Source of the DNA: Rossellomorea marisflavi
Lineage (GTDB): Bacteria; Bacillota; Bacilli; Bacillales; Bacillaceae_B
Assembly: GCF_001274775.1 (NCBI RefSeq)
Contig: NZ_LGUE01000001.1
Coordinates: 459,435-523,434 of the forward strand
Length of the DNA: 64,000 nt
Reading direction: 5' to 3'
The notes under the pieces were generated by a model, which made no database searches, was not told the DNA's origin, and saw only the letters and a list, made by a program, of their open reading frames with translations. This document shows positions 63,917 to 64,000 of this stretch, in pieces. The translations under genes were made by a program, and so were the position numbers. Position 1 is the stretch's first letter, and each line of letters opens with the position of its first letter.

Positions 63917-63937
63917 CCCGCGGGCTAGCTTTTTTTT
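63905..63937. terminator. Bidirectional terminator containing both stop codons
   Basis: AAAAAAGCTAGCCC-GC-GGGCTAGCTTTTTTT, a perfect palindrome. The left arm encodes the end of yqiK and its TAG. The right arm, read on the minus strand, encodes the end of yqzF and its TAG. Confidence 0.93.
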
Positions 63938-64000
63938 GTGAAACGAGGTTGAACTTTGTTCCTTTTCCGGTCCCTGTGTAGAACAAATCCTGCGATGAAT
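63925..64000 (-). CDS. yqzF: YqzF, DUF2627 membrane protein (partial, C-terminus)
   Basis: The last 24 residues, FIAGFVLHRDRKRNKVQPRFTKKS, of a minus-strand gene running out of the window. The end of a membrane helix followed by a basic tail matches DUF2627/YqzF, which neighbours yqiK in Bacillus. The reading frame ends at TAG inside the shared terminator. Confidence 0.8.
   Translation of the reverse strand, partial: FIAGFVLHRDRKRNKVQPRFTKKS

Noticed and set aside
1..64000. CRISPR arrays, rRNA genes, prophage or transposase genes
   Set aside because: No regularly spaced direct repeats, no rRNA sequence and no transposase, integrase or phage structural reading frame was seen on either strand.

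Overview
The window is a chromosomal segment of a low-to-medium GC, endospore-forming, naturally competent Bacillaceae member. Evidence is the complete spoIIIA operon, spoIVB and spo0A, a full comG operon, strong AGGAGG-type ribosome binding sites, and a gene order matching the yqgU-to-yqiK part of the Bacillus subtilis chromosome as I recall it. The species cannot be fixed from the sequence; a marine or soil Bacillus/Rossellomorea-type genome would fit. B. subtilis comparisons are from memory.

Layout. (1) 1-3.6 kb: conserved small genes yqgU-yqgV-yqgW-yqgX-yqgY and the Spx-like regulator mgsR. (2) 3.6-16.6 kb: an accessory block absent from the B. subtilis order. It has tandem stem-loop repeats, a lone tRNA-Gln, a LysM secreted protein, an SDR enzyme, a soluble chemoreceptor, and a TetR-headed run of nine tightly packed genes: acyl-CoA ligase, MaoC hydratase, KASIII-like synthase, secreted NHL propeller protein and a five-gene Liv-type ABC importer. 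(3) 16.7-21.4 kb: comGA-GG DNA-uptake pseudopilus operon, then shikimate kinase and yqzE. (4) 21.6-28.5 kb: yqhG/yqhH on the minus strand, a tandem glycine riboswitch, and gcvT-gcvPA-gcvPB. (5) 28.8-38.3 kb: yqhL and lipM, then an accessory insert (class II ribonucleotide reductase behind two NrdR-type boxes; a LysR gene divergent from acetoacetate decarboxylase and a ketopantoate-reductase-like gene), then yqhO, yqhP and yqhR, with yqhQ missing from its usual place. (6) 38.4-48.3 kb: aroQ, papA, efp, spoIIIAA-AH, accB-accC, yqhY. (7) 48.5-56.2 kb: a grpB-like gene broken by one missing base, then nusB, folD, xseA, xseB, ispA, a probable small-RNA unit, dxs and a tlyA-type methyltransferase. 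(8) 56.3-64 kb: an inserted amino-acid permease, then argR, recN, spoIVB, spo0A, glpQ and the end of yqzF.

Most of the window is housekeeping and development: competence (comG), sporulation control and channel assembly (spo0A, spoIIIA, spoIVB), one-carbon and lipoate metabolism (gcv, lipM), fatty-acid and isoprenoid precursors (accBC, ispA, dxs), and DNA repair (recN, xseAB). The less ordinary content is a three-copy, about 290-bp non-coding element with a compensatory-changing terminator hairpin at operon ends; an acyl-CoA/ABC-importer cluster with a secreted 12-repeat NHL protein; a promoter-to-terminator unit of about 117 nt between ispA and dxs; apparent ATC and ATT start codons for comGA and spoIIIAD; and a palindrome that is both the shared terminator and the coding tail of glpQ and yqzF.
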